From Tuctoria greenei (taxonomy: Eukaryota; Streptophyta; Magnoliopsida; Poales; Poaceae): 64,000 nt of DNA. The stretch lies in contig JAYESD010000008.1 of assembly GCA_036927565.1 (NCBI GenBank), forward strand, positions 125,205,498 through 125,269,497, read 5' to 3'. The notes under the pieces were generated by a model. That model did no database searches. It worked only from the letters and a program-made list of their open reading frames with translations, and was not told where the DNA came from. Below are positions 54,670 through 64,000 of the stretch, piece by piece. Every line of letters begins with the position of its first letter. Position 1 is the stretch's first letter. The position numbers were made by a program, and so were the translations under genes.

Positions 54670-55853
54670 CAGAAGACAACACAAAAAATATGTTATCCCT
54701 ATCAACTACAAAGGATAATGGCAAAGTGAAAGTGGAATCACACACTCTCAAGCGTCTTACCACGCTCTTACAAGTGTTCTTACCGACACTGCAGGTGGCA
54801 AACGGTGGACGGTATGAAGAAACCAATGAAGCGTGGGATGATTGCAAATGTGTATCGATTCTGCTCAAGAGTAAGGTGTAGCTTGGATGGAACTTTCTAT
54901 GTAGCAAGGATTAGCAACAATGAAATCAGATAGTAAAGTTGAATAAGTGTCCAAAGTATTTGTCAAAGTTGCTGGCATAAATGTGTTCCTAGTCGTTCAA
55001 GCTAGCAAGACATGAGACAAAACTAGATGACACAAAGAATGCATGCACTTCTGTTTTTTTGTTGTTGTTTTTTTCCTCTTTTTTGTGCGGCTTTTCTTTC
55101 TTGTTTTGCACTTGCCTTTTTCTTTTTTCTTCCATTTTTTTTTAGAATGTGCTGCGAGGGAAGAACACAATGAAAATCAATCCAAGATATCTCGTGTGTC
55201 TATCACAGATTTTCTGCTCAATCTTCCAAGGATAAATAGGCATACTTATAGGCTCTAAATTGGAAAACTTAGAACAGCAAGATTGTAGATATATCTCTCC
55301 TATTTAATTTCAATATATGGAAGATCTATTTTGGAAACGAACAATAGGAGATATTGCTCCCGAAATACAGACTGTTCAGAATTTTTAGGTCAATAACAGA
55401 TTCGGATCTAATGCAATTTTGACATCGATAACTATATTTTCTGGGAAAATGATGAATAAGAAAGTTATAGATAACTTCTTAAGATTTCCAGAAAGTATAA
55501 GAACACGAAAATCCGATTTCGTATGAGCTAGATATGATGAAAATACTGAACTGGACAGAGATGAATCTAATCTGGACGTGATGACGTGATTCAAAAGAAT
55601 GAATCAACACAATGCAAAACTAAAACTAAGACTAAAAACACTTCTAAACCAGCAATATGACTCAACCACGGACACAAACTCAACAAAACCAAACTGAATA
55701 ACAAAGTTGTAAAGGCTCAATGTGGTTTGGACAAAGTAATGAACAGATCTACTAAACTGCAAGTTTTTTTTGTGGACTCTAGGTATGAAAAACAAAACTA
55801 ATGTAATGGATAGATGAATTACCTAACGGGCAACCTGGAAATCTTATACCAAT
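54670..55853 (-). other. 5' leader and PBS of internal-a
   Basis: About 1.2 kb from the PBS (minus strand ATTGGTATAAGATTTCC at 55853-55837, one change from the usual TATCAG) to the gag start. It contains the conserved ACCTAGAGTCCACAAAAAA block, T/C-rich runs (about 55050-55145 on the + strand) and GGTAAGAACACTTGTAAGAG. No gene is supported; frames here are shadows. Confidence 0.6.
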
Positions 55854-56713
55854 TGATAGGAAAAGGTGATGAGTTGATCCATCTAAAATACGGTGGGAGG
55901 GCGTCCAAGGGGGTTAGGGTCGTGACCTAACCCAAAGACACGAAAATAATGGACTTAGACTTGATACAAGGCCCAATGGCCCAATACGATGGCGCAGCAC
56001 CCTGACAGATTCTGTACTTGATTTTGTTTCGATGATTCCCTTTGACTCCGAAGGAATTTTGACATGGGACCGGCGCCATTGGATAGATTATCCTCTCCTC
56101 TTTCCGTGCATATATAGAACGTCCAAAACGGAGTTCGTATGCGTCCTGGGCGTCCGTTTTAGTGCGTACTGCTCCTGGACTCCGAGTTGGATACGATTTC
56201 GAGTTTGGTTCGGTTTCCATCTTCTTTGAACGAATTCTCTGATCTTCCACGTCCCTAATACTCCCTCCAAGTACTCCTTGAACCTCTCTATGGATCCTAA
56301 TCACAAATAAATCATTAAGTAGCAATCTATGCTCAAAAACATATAAGGAAATATATAAGAACGAGTTCACCTCTGAAATTAATTGTTGTGTATGAACTCT
56401 ATTGATTGCATCTCGTATGTTCAATGGAGTATTGTTTGTATCCATAGAAGTGATGTCCTCATCATTTTCCCCTTCTTGAATTGGAGTCGTCCTCGGCTCA
56501 AGTTCATCTCCTCTCATGTGTTGGTCGAAATGTTCAACACCATCAAATCTTCTTGTATGCAAGAACGGAGAAGGCCAAGGTGGTGGATGACATAGTGCGC
56601 CATCTTGATCTTGTCCATCAAATAAGAGTGCATATTCACTTGAGCCAGGATCCCAAACAAATAAACATTGTGTCATGTTTATAGGTGCAATAATAATGTG
56701 CATGATCTCATCA
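55854..56713 (-). repeat. LTR-b, inner LTR with internal deletion (860 bp)
   Basis: Compared with LTR-a, the bases matching 52221-52540 are gone (TATA box and everything downstream to near the LTR end) and replaced by about 26 bp (55865-55890). A Gag-fusion frame is open through most of this LTR (to 55927). Both ends are otherwise standard (TGATGAGATCAT, ..CCTATCA). Confidence 0.85.
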
Positions 56714-58005
56714 TTCCCCCCTTCTTTATGACAAGTCGTCCTCGGCTTGCTCGTATGTCCAGGAAAAAGGATTGCTTTGGGGTAGAATGAACACTGTACA
56801 TATTGCACAACCGCAATGAACAATGCTTCTTTTTTATTTGTTGTCCTTGCTGCAATAAAAAAATGCTAGAAAAATTTGACAATACATTTTTAGTGTTAGT
56901 GCATCCATTCATTTCACCATATTGTTGCAGCACAAAAGGAGCTTCCTCATTTGAACATATGTAAACTTTATGCACCATAAACATACCACTATGTTCATAT
57001 TTGCCTATAGCATGAAAAATATTTCTACTTAACAAAGGCGGTTCAGATTGAGAAAATATTATCTTCTCTACGATATCTAGATCACAAAGAGTGTCAAATT
57101 CAATATAGCCCATAGTATTTAGAGAAGATAACAATTTCAACTCATCCCTTTCACATGTAGTTGGGATCAAATGCTTAATTTCAGCACAAGTGAGTGATAA
57201 AGTATCAAATTTATTTGGTTGTTCTAGCATAGGTACAATATAATTATCAGCACACAACTCATTTTTGTTGTAAGAATCAGTAAGAAAATCAACTAATGGT
57301 AAAAGTGTATTATGAAAAGGTTCATCTTGTTGCTGCTCATCGATAGTATGATTGGTAGCAAAATTCAGCATATCTGAAAATGTCATACCTTGGCGAACTG
57401 TATAGCATTGTCCATTAACACTACTCTCATTTTCAGCAAGAAATTCAAATGCATTATGAGTTGATTCATAAAAAAAAATCAGAAGAGTTGTTCAACACCT
57501 CACTCTCATTTGCATCTACATTTATTTGTTCATGTTCCTGTAAAAGGTTAGGCAAAGGAGGAGGTACAACAAGAAAATTCTTCTCAAGTTCATTTATATC
57601 ATCTTTGTAATTAGATACATTAGCAAAAATTTCTCGCATAAGAATTTTCATATCTTTCCATGTTCGAGGTTTTTCTATATCGCTTAAATTGTCCCACCAA
57701 GTTAATGCACAATCAACTAACGTACTAGAAATATTTCTAATCTTTCTCCTCTCACACATATGCAATTTTCCAAAAATTTTATCCAACTCTATTTCCCAAG
57801 CAATATATTCATCGTAACCAAAACCATCATAAGAAGGAAGAGATGGGAGAATGTAATTACTTCTTGTGGAAGGTGTTGTAAAGGTGGTCTGAATGTCATG
57901 TGAATCCTTGGTTGATGTTTGATTTTTAGTGAGCAACTCCATCGTCGTCTTCATCATGTCCATCATCTCAGCATATAATGCATGATTCTTGCTTTTACTT
58001 GACAT
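55927..58005 (-). pseudogene. gag: Gag-fusion frame of internal-b, running through LTR-b
   Basis: ATG 58005 (MSSKSKNHALYAEMMDMMK). Gag half to about 57466, where an A-rich run (one extra base relative to internal-c) shifts the frame. 57386-56679 carries LNFATNHTIDEQQQDEPFHN, LNTMGYIEFDTLCDLDIVEK and SEPPLLSRNIFHAIGKYEHS. A one-base deletion near 56776 shifts again, and 56823-55927 runs through PPT and LTR: CLFVWDPGSSEYALLFDGQD, DELEPRTTPIQEGENDEDI, ISEVNSFLYISLYVFEHRLL and SPGAVRTKTDAQDAYELRF. Here the caa codon (56668-56670) is intact. Confidence 0.75.
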
Positions 58006-58017
58006 TGTTAGTAGCAA

Positions 58018-59198
58018 AAAGAAGACAACACAAAAAATATGTTATCCCTATCAACTACAAAGGATAATGGCAAAGTGGAAGTGGAATCACACACTCTCAA
58101 GCGTCTTACCACGCTCTTACAAGTGTTCTTACTAACACTGCAGGTGGCAAACGGTGGCCGGTATGAAGAAACCAATGAAGCGTGGGATGATTGCAAAGGT
58201 GTATCAATTCTGCTCAAGAGTAAAGTGTAGTTTGGATGACACTTTATATGTAGCAAGGATTAGCAACAATGAAATCAGATAATAAAGTTGAATAAGTGTC
58301 CAAAGTATTTGTCAAATATGCTGGCCTAAATGTGTTCCTAGTAGTTCAAGCTAGCAAGACATGAGACAAAACTAGATGACACAAAGAATGCAAGCACTTC
58401 TGTTTTTTTTGTTGTTTTTTCTCCTTTTTTGTGCGGCTTTTGTATCTTCTTTTGCACTTGCCTTTTTCTTTTTTCTTCCTTTTTTTTCAGAATGTGCTGC
58501 AAAAGAAGAACACAATGCAAACACTCAAAGATATCTCGTATGTCTATTACAGATTTTCTGCTCAATGTTCTAAGGACAATTAATCATCTTTATAGTCCCC
58601 AAATCCAAAAACTTTGAACAGAAATATTATAGATCTATCTCTCCTCTTTAATTTCAGTATATGGAAGATCTATTTTGGATGAGAACAATGGGAGATATTG
58701 CCTCCGAAATACAGACTGTTCAGAATTTCTCGATCAATAACAGATTCAGATCTAATGCAATTTCGACATCGTTAACTATATTTTCTGGAATAATGATGAA
58801 TAAGAAAGTTATAGAAAACTTCTTAAGATTTCCAGAAAGTACAAGAAATCAAAAATCCGAGTTCGTATGAGCGAGATATGATGACAATACCTAACTGGAC
58901 AGAGACAAATCTAATCTGGACGTGATGACGTGATTCAAAAGGATGAATCACACAATGCAAAACTCAAACTAAGACCAAAAACACTTTCTAAACCAGCAAT
59001 ATGACTCAACCACGGACACAAACTCAACAAAACCAAACTGAATAACAAAGTTGCAAAGGCTCAATGTGGTTTGGACAAAGTAATGAACAGATCTACTAAA
59101 CTGCATGTTTTTTTTTGTGGACTCTATGCATGAAAAACAAAACTAATATCATGGATAGATGAATTACCTAACGGGCAACCTGGAAATCTGATACCAAT
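58018..59198 (-). other. 5' leader and PBS of internal-b
   Basis: Same layout as internal-a. PBS on the minus strand ATTGGTATCAGATTTCC at 59198-59182. Contains the CACAAAAAAAAACATGC variant of the conserved block. No gene supported. Confidence 0.6.
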
Positions 59199-60058
59199 TG
59201 ATAGGAAAAGGTGATGAGTTGACCATCTAAAATACGGTGGGAGGGCGTCTAATGGGGTGTTAGGGTCGTGACCTAACCCTAAGACACGAAAATAATGGAC
59301 TTAGACTTGATACAAGGCCAATGGCCCAATACGATGGCGCAGCACCCTGACAGATTCTGTACTTGATATTGTTTCGACGATTCCTGTCGACTCCGAAGGA
59401 ATTTTGACATGGGACCGGCGCCATTGGATAGGTTATCCTCTCCCCTTTCCGTGCATATATAGAACGTCCAAAACGGAGTTCGTATGTGTCCTGGGCATCC
59501 GTTTTAGTGCGTACTGCTCCTGGACTCCGAGTTGGATACGATTTGGAGTTTGGTTCGGTTTCCATCTTCTTTGAACGAATTCTCTGGTCTTCCACGTCCC
59601 TAATACTCCCTCCAAGTACTCCTTGAACCTCTCTATGGATCCTAATCAAAAATAAATCATTAAGTAGCAATCTATGCTCAAAAACATATAAGGAAATATA
59701 TAAGAACGAGTTCACCTCTGAAATTAATTGTTGTGTATGAACTCTATTGATTGCATCTTGTATGTTCAATGGAGTGTTGTTTGTATCCATAGAAGTGATG
59801 TCCTCATCATTCTCCCCTTCTTGAATTGGAGCCATCCTCGGCTCAAGTTCATCTCCTCTCATGTGTTGGTCGGAATGTTCAACACCATCAAATCTTCTTG
59901 TATGCAAGAACGGAGAAGGCCAAGGTGGTGGATGACATAGTGCGCCATCTTGATCTTGTCCATCAAATAAGAGTGCACATTCACTTGAGCCAGGATCCCA
60001 AACAAATAAACATTATGTCATGTTTATAGGTGCAATAATAATGTGCATGATCTCATCA
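59199..60058 (-). repeat. LTR-c, inner LTR with the same deletion (860 bp)
   Basis: Same length, breakpoints and patch as LTR-b apart from single-base changes (GAGTTGACCATC against GAGTTGATCCATC). Identical breakpoints mean that LTR-b and LTR-c descend from one deleted LTR. Confidence 0.85.
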
Positions 60059-61350
60059 TTCTCCCCTTCTTTATGACAAGCCGTCCTCGGCTTGCTCGTA
60101 TGTCCAGGAAAAAGGATTGCTTTGGAGGTAGAATGAACACTGTCCATATTGCACAACCGCAATGAACAATGCTTCTTTTTTATTTGTTGTCCTTGCTGCA
60201 ATAAAAAAATGCTAGAAAAATTTGACAATACATTTTTAGTGTTGGTGCATCCATTCATTTCACCATATTGTTGTAGCACAAAAGGAGCTTCCTCATTTGA
60301 ACATATGTAAACTTTATGCACCATAAACATACCACTATGTTCATATTTGCCTATAGCATGAAAAATATTTCTACTTAACAAAGGCGGTTCAGATTGAGAA
60401 AATATTATCTTCTCTACGATATCTAGATCACAAAGAGTGTCAAATTCAATATAGCACAAAGTATTTAGAGAAGATAACAATTTCAACTCATCCCTTTCAC
60501 ATGTAGTTGGGATCAAATGCTTAATTTCAGCACAAGAGAGTGATAAAGTATCAAATTCATTTGGTTGTTCTAGCATAGGTACAATATAATTATCAGCACA
60601 CAACTCATTTTTGTTGTAAGAATCAGTAAGAAAATCAACTAATGGTAAAAGTGTATTATGAAAAGGTTCATCTTGTTGCTGCTCATCGATAGTATGATTA
60701 GTAGCAAAATTCAGCACATTTGAAAATGTCATAACTTGGTGAACTGTATAGCATTGTCCATTAACACTACTCTCATTTTCAGCAAGAAATTCAAATGCAT
60801 TATGAGTTGATTCATCAAAAAAATCAGAAGAGTTGTTCGACACCTCACTCTCATTTGCATCTACATTTATTTGTTCATGTTCCTGCAAAATGTTAGGCAA
60901 AGGAGGAGGTACAACAAGAAAATTCTTCTCAAGTTCATTTATATCATCTTTGTAATTAGATACATTAGCAAAAGTTTCTCGCATAAGAATTTTCATATCT
61001 TTCCATGTTCGAGGTTTTTCTATATCGCTTAAATTGTCCCACCAAGTTAATGCACAATCAACTAACGCACTAGAAATATTTCTAATCTTTCTCCTCTCAC
61101 ACATATGCAATTTTCCAAAATTTTTATCCAACTCTATTTCCCAAGCAATATATTCATCGTAACCAAAACCATCATAAGAAGGAAGAGATGGGAGAATGTA
61201 ATTACTTCTTGTGGAAGGTGTTCTAAAGGTGGTCTGAATGTCATGTGAATCCTTGGTTGATGTTTGATTTTTAGTGAGCAACTCCATCGTCGTCTTCATC
61301 ATGTCCATCATCTCAGCATATAATGCATGATTCTTGCTTTTACCTGACAT
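60013..61350 (-). CDS. gag: Gag-fusion protein of internal-c, best-preserved copy (445 aa)
   Basis: ATG 61350 (MSGKSKNHALYAEMMDMMK) in the context AACAATGTCAGG, matching the CRM-like gag start. Residues about 1-175 resemble a retrotransposon Gag (YDEYIAWEIELDKNFGKLHM, SALVDCALTWWDNLSDIEK, MKILMRETFANVSNYKDDI). Residues about 190-445 are not a known family to me: DEQQQDEPFHNTLLPLVDFL, YIEFDTLCDLDIVEKIIFSQ, HAIGKYEHSGMFMVHKVYIC and LQQGQQIKKKHCSLRLCNMD. No zinc knuckle, protease or RT. TAA 60013-60015 stands where internal-b has CAA, 43 bases inside LTR-c; past it the frame stays open to about 59260. Confidence 0.75.
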   Translation of the reverse strand: MSGKSKNHALYAEMMDMMKTTMELLTKNQTSTKDSHDIQTTFRTPSTRSNYILPSLPSYDGFGYDEYIAWEIELDKNFGKLHMCERRKIRNISSALVDCALTWWDNLSDIEKPRTWKDMKILMRETFANVSNYKDDINELEKNFLVVPPPLPNILQEHEQINVDANESEVSNNSSDFFDESTHNAFEFLAENESSVNGQCYTVHQVMTFSNVLNFATNHTIDEQQQDEPFHNTLLPLVDFLTDSYNKNELCADNYIVPMLEQPNEFDTLSLSCAEIKHLIPTTCERDELKLLSSLNTLCYIEFDTLCDLDIVEKIIFSQSEPPLLSRNIFHAIGKYEHSGMFMVHKVYICSNEEAPFVLQQYGEMNGCTNTKNVLSNFSSIFLLQQGQQIKKKHCSLRLCNMDSVHSTSKAILFPGHTSKPRTACHKEGENDEIMHIIIAPINMT

Positions 61351-61359
61351 TGTTAGTAG

Positions 61360-62552
61360 CAAAAAGAAGACAAACACAAAAAATATGTTATCCCTATCAA
61401 CTACAAAGGATAATGGCAAAGTGGAAGTGGAATCACACACTCTCAAGCGTCTTACCACGCTCTTACAAGTGTTCTTACCGACACTGCAGGTGGCAAACGG
61501 TGGCCGGTATGAAGAAACCAATGAAGCATGGGATGATTGCAAAGGTATATCGATTTTGCTCAAGAGTAAAGTGTAGTTTGTATGGCACTTTATATGTAGC
61601 AAGGATTAGCAACAATGAAATCAGATAATAAAGTTGAATAAGTGTCCAAAGTATTTGTCAAAGTTGCTGGCCTAAATGTGTTCCTAGTAGTTCAAGCTAG
61701 CAAGACATGAGACAAAACTAGATGACACAAAGAATGCAAGAACTTCTGTTTTTTTGTTGTTTTTTTCTCCTTTTTTGTGCGGCTTTTGTATCTTCTTTTG
61801 CACTTGCCTTTTTCTCTTTTCTTCCTTTTTTTTCAGAATGTGCTGCAAAAGAAGAACACAATGCAAACACTCAAAGATATCTCGTATGTCTATTACAGAT
61901 TTTCTGCTCAATGTTCTAAGGACAATTAATCACCTTTATAGTCCCCAAATATAAAAACTTTGAACAGAAATATTATAGATCTATCTCTCCTCTTTAATTT
62001 CAGTATATGGAAGATCTATTTTGGATAAGAACAATGGGAGATATTGCCCCCGAAATACAGACTGTTCAGAATTTCTAGATCAATAACAGATTCAGATCTA
62101 ATGCAATTTCGACATCGATAACTATATTTTCTGGGAGAATGATGATAAGAAAGTTATAGAAAACTTATTAAGCTTTCCAGAAAGTACAAGAACTCTAAAA
62201 TCCGAGTTCGTATGAGCGAGATATGATGACTATACCGAACTGGACAGAGGCGAATCTAATCTGGACGTGATGACGTGATTCAAAAGGATGAATCACACAA
62301 TGCAAAACTCAAAATAAGACCAAAAACACTTTCTAAACCAGTAATATGACTCAACCACGGACACAAAATCAACAAAACCAAACTGAATAACAAAGTTGTA
62401 AAGGCTCAATGTGGTTTGGACAATGTAATGAACAGATCTACTAAACTGCAAGTTTTTTTGTGGCTTTTTTGTGGACTCTAGGTATGAAAAACAAGACTAA
62501 TGTAATGGATAGATGAATTACCTAACGGGCAACCTGGAAATCTGATACCAAT
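61360..62552 (-). other. 5' leader and PBS of internal-c
   Basis: PBS on the minus strand ATTGGTATCAGATTTCC at 62552-62536. Near LTR-d it shares several variants with internal-a (CTAGGTATGAAAAAC, ATGTAATGG); further in it shares variants with internal-b (GAATCACACAATGC), which suggests a mosaic. Confidence 0.55.
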
Positions 62553-63705
62553 TGATAGGACAATGAGTCCCGATCTTCCGATAGGTAATGGATAGGTCGA
62601 TTGATGTGGAGATCTCGACGTTGATGATCCGAGGCTCTCGAGTAGAACACGAAAAACCCCTGCAATCACTAGACCACCGCTCCGTTGGTTATCAACCGTG
62701 CTGCACACGCTTGACCTCGCCAAGAAGGCTAATCCCTGCAAGTGCAACCGAGAACACAAGCAAGAGCGTAGAAGAAGCAATCTGAAATTGCTGAATTGGG
62801 GTTTCACAAACCGATAAACGGCGATATTATTGTTCTAAGCAAAACCCAATTGTTCATGGCGGCTACTATGGAGTATATATAGGTGGGAGGACGTCCAAGG
62901 GGGTGTTGGGGTCGTGACCTAACCCTAACACACGAAAATAATGGACTTAGACTTGATACAAGGCCCAATGGCCCAATACGGTGGCGCAGCACTCTGACAA
63001 ATTCTGTACTTGATTTTGTTTTGACGATTCCTGTCGACTCCCAAGAAATTTTGACATGGGACCGGCGCCATTGGAAATTTTATCCTCTCCCCTTTCCGTT
63101 CATATGTAGAAAGTCCAAAACGGAGTTCGTATGCGTCCTGGGCGTCCGTTTTAGTGCGTACTGCTCCTGGACTCCGAGTTGGATACGATTTGGAGTTTGG
63201 TTCGGTTTTCATCTTCTTTGAACGAATTCTCTGGTCTTCCACGTCCCTAATACTCCATCCAAGTACTCCTTAAACCTCTCCATGGATCCTAATCACAAAT
63301 AAATCATTAAGTAGCAATCTATGCTCAAAAACATATAAGGAAATATATAAGAACGAGTTCACCTCTGAAATTAATTGTTGTGTATGAACTCTATTGATTG
63401 CATCTTATATGTTCAATTAAGTGTTGTTTGTATCCATAGAAGTGATGTCCTCATCATCCTCCCCTTCTTGAATTGGAGTCATCCTCAACTCAAGTTCATT
63501 TTCTATTATGTGTTGGTCCAAATGTGCAACACCATAAAATCTTTTTGTATGCATGAATGGAGGAGGCCAAGGTGGTGGACGACATAGTGCGCCATCTTGA
63601 CCTTGTCCATCAAATAAGAGTGCACATTCACTTGAGCCAGGATCCCAAACAAATAAACATTGTGCCATGTTTATTTGTGCAATGATAATATGCATGATCT
63701 CATCA
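62553..63705 (-). repeat. LTR-d, outer 5' LTR (1153 bp)
   Basis: Same length and structure as LTR-a, with TATA box near 62874. LTR-a and LTR-d are the only full-length LTRs and lie at the two edges with the ATTGA duplication, so they are the natural LTR pair of the original insertion. Confidence 0.85.
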
Positions 63706-64000
63706 ATTGAGAAGAATGGCGTTAGGCGAAGTTCGACCACAAGAGCCACCTCTACATATACATGAGGAAAATGAACCACAAGAGGAGACCAATGACCAAG
63801 GGGGAGCTTCCATACAAGATCAACCTCAAGAAAGAGAAGATTATCAACAAGTCAATGAGGACAACCATTTAGGGGGAGAAGAAGATGAGCATAAAGATTC
63901 AAGATGGCAAGTACCAAACCCGAGAGTGCACCAATGCGTCCAAAGGGATGACCCAATCGACAACATCATCCGTGACATCCAAAAGGGAGTAACTACTAGA
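63706..64000 (+). pseudogene. pol: Copia C pol, continuation after the array (integrase-RT linker)
   Basis: After the second ATTGA the frame reads ALGEVRPQEPPLHIHEENEP, a Gln/Glu/Asp-rich linker, then RWQVPNPRVHQCVQRDDPID and NIIRDIQKGVTTR. This is the segment just before RT in SIRE-type copia elements. It fits directly to the ..CQALMIG end at 52209, proving that the array split one gene. The window ends before RT. Confidence 0.8.

Larger units (their letters stand above)
52210..63705 (-). mobile_element. Tandem array of a non-autonomous CRM-related element: 4 LTRs, 3 internal regions
   Basis: Minus-strand order from 63705: LTR-d (1153 bp), internal-c (2494 bp), LTR-c (860 bp), internal-b (2485 bp), LTR-b (860 bp), internal-a (2491 bp), LTR-a (1153 bp). 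Every internal region starts with a PBS (ATTGGTATCAGATTTCC or near) and ends in a PPT (AAAGAAGGGGAGAA or near). All LTRs start TGATGAGATCAT and end CCTATCA on the minus strand. No RT or integrase is encoded. The shared leader, gag start and LTR sequence tie it to the CRM-like element at 25132. Confidence 0.85.
46874..64000 (+). mobile_element. Ty1/copia element C, interrupted by the array and running off the window
   Basis: + strand: LTR 46874-48376, PBS, gag (48430 on), protease and integrase up to 52209, then the 11.5-kb array 52210-63705, then pol again at 63706-64000. RT, RNase H and the 3' LTR lie beyond the window. The long coiled-coil gag extension and Met-tRNA PBS fit a SIRE/Maximus-like copia. 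Frames are broken by several stops. Confidence 0.85.

Noticed and set aside
55385..55795. Minus-strand frames in the internal-a leader with hydrophobic stretches, considered as envelope-like membrane proteins
   Set aside because: They lie between PBS and gag, are AT-rich, and are not kept in the sister units.
61351..61602. The Gag-fusion frame is open upstream of the chosen ATG, giving 529 codons from 61602
   Set aside because: The upstream part is leader sequence conserved at DNA level with the CRM-like element, and the ATG at 61350 has the same context as the autonomous gag start. The extra 84 codons look like chance readthrough.
1..64000. tRNA, rRNA, riboswitch or bacterial operon signals
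   Set aside because: None seen by eye. tRNA-like strings are primer binding sites complementary to tRNA ends, not tRNA genes.

Overview
This window is plant nuclear DNA, most likely from a grass (Poaceae) with a large, repeat-rich genome. I find no host gene, tRNA, rRNA or CRISPR array. Nearly all 64 kb is nested LTR retrotransposons of Ty3/gypsy and Ty1/copia type. The cues are TG...CA long terminal repeats, primer binding sites (PBS) such as TGGTATCAGAGC, polypurine tracts (PPT), 5-bp target-site duplications (TSD), and gag, protease, reverse transcriptase (RT), RNase H and integrase motifs. Almost every reading frame is broken by stops or frameshifts. Species cannot be told from sequence alone.

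Layout. (1) 1-3035: head-to-tail LTR / short-internal / LTR array of an Athila/Retand-type gypsy family, + strand, period 1983 bp. (2) 3131-12739: gypsy element on the minus strand with decayed gag, protease, RT, RNase H, integrase and an extra 3' frame; its two LTRs belong to different subfamilies. (3) 12740-17951: Tat-type gypsy debris: a minus-strand gag fragment, a ~70-bp minisatellite, a minus-strand frame resembling the 'putative gypsy type transposon' family, then a + strand LTR. (4) 17952-18828: another gypsy LTR piece, cut by copia element A (18829-23670, minus strand, 5' truncated). (5) 23671-35220: a + strand Tat-type gypsy element lying against copia A, itself split by a nearly complete 7.5-kb CRM-like (centromeric chromovirus-like) element at 25132-32642 with a CCCTA TSD. 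(6) 35221-43772: copia element B, minus strand, long but dead, with a truncated 3' LTR. (7) 43773-46873: a second copy of the same copia-A/Tat junction. (8) 46874-64000: copia element C, + strand, whose pol gene is interrupted at 52209/63706 by an 11.5-kb array.

The most unusual object is that array (52210-63705, minus strand): four LTRs and three internal regions of a non-autonomous relative of the CRM-like element, joined head to tail and flanked as a whole by one 5-bp TSD (ATTGA). The outer LTRs are 1153 bp; the two inner LTRs are 860 bp and share one deletion that removes the TATA box and downstream part, patched with a short piece matching the element's own gag region. Each internal region carries one long Gag-like frame that runs across the PPT into the LTR and ends in a tail related to the end of the autonomous element's integrase.

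Relationships. The CRM-like element and the array share the PBS-proximal leader, the region before the gag ATG, and LTR sequence, so the autonomous family is a plausible source of RT and integrase for the non-autonomous one, like the autonomous/non-autonomous centromeric retrotransposon pairs known in rice. Two such families plus dense nesting suggest a centromeric or pericentromeric location, which is an inference. Nesting order: Tat into copia; CRM-like into Tat; copia B into a duplicate copy of the copia/Tat locus; copia C into the Tat part of that duplicate; the non-autonomous array into copia C.
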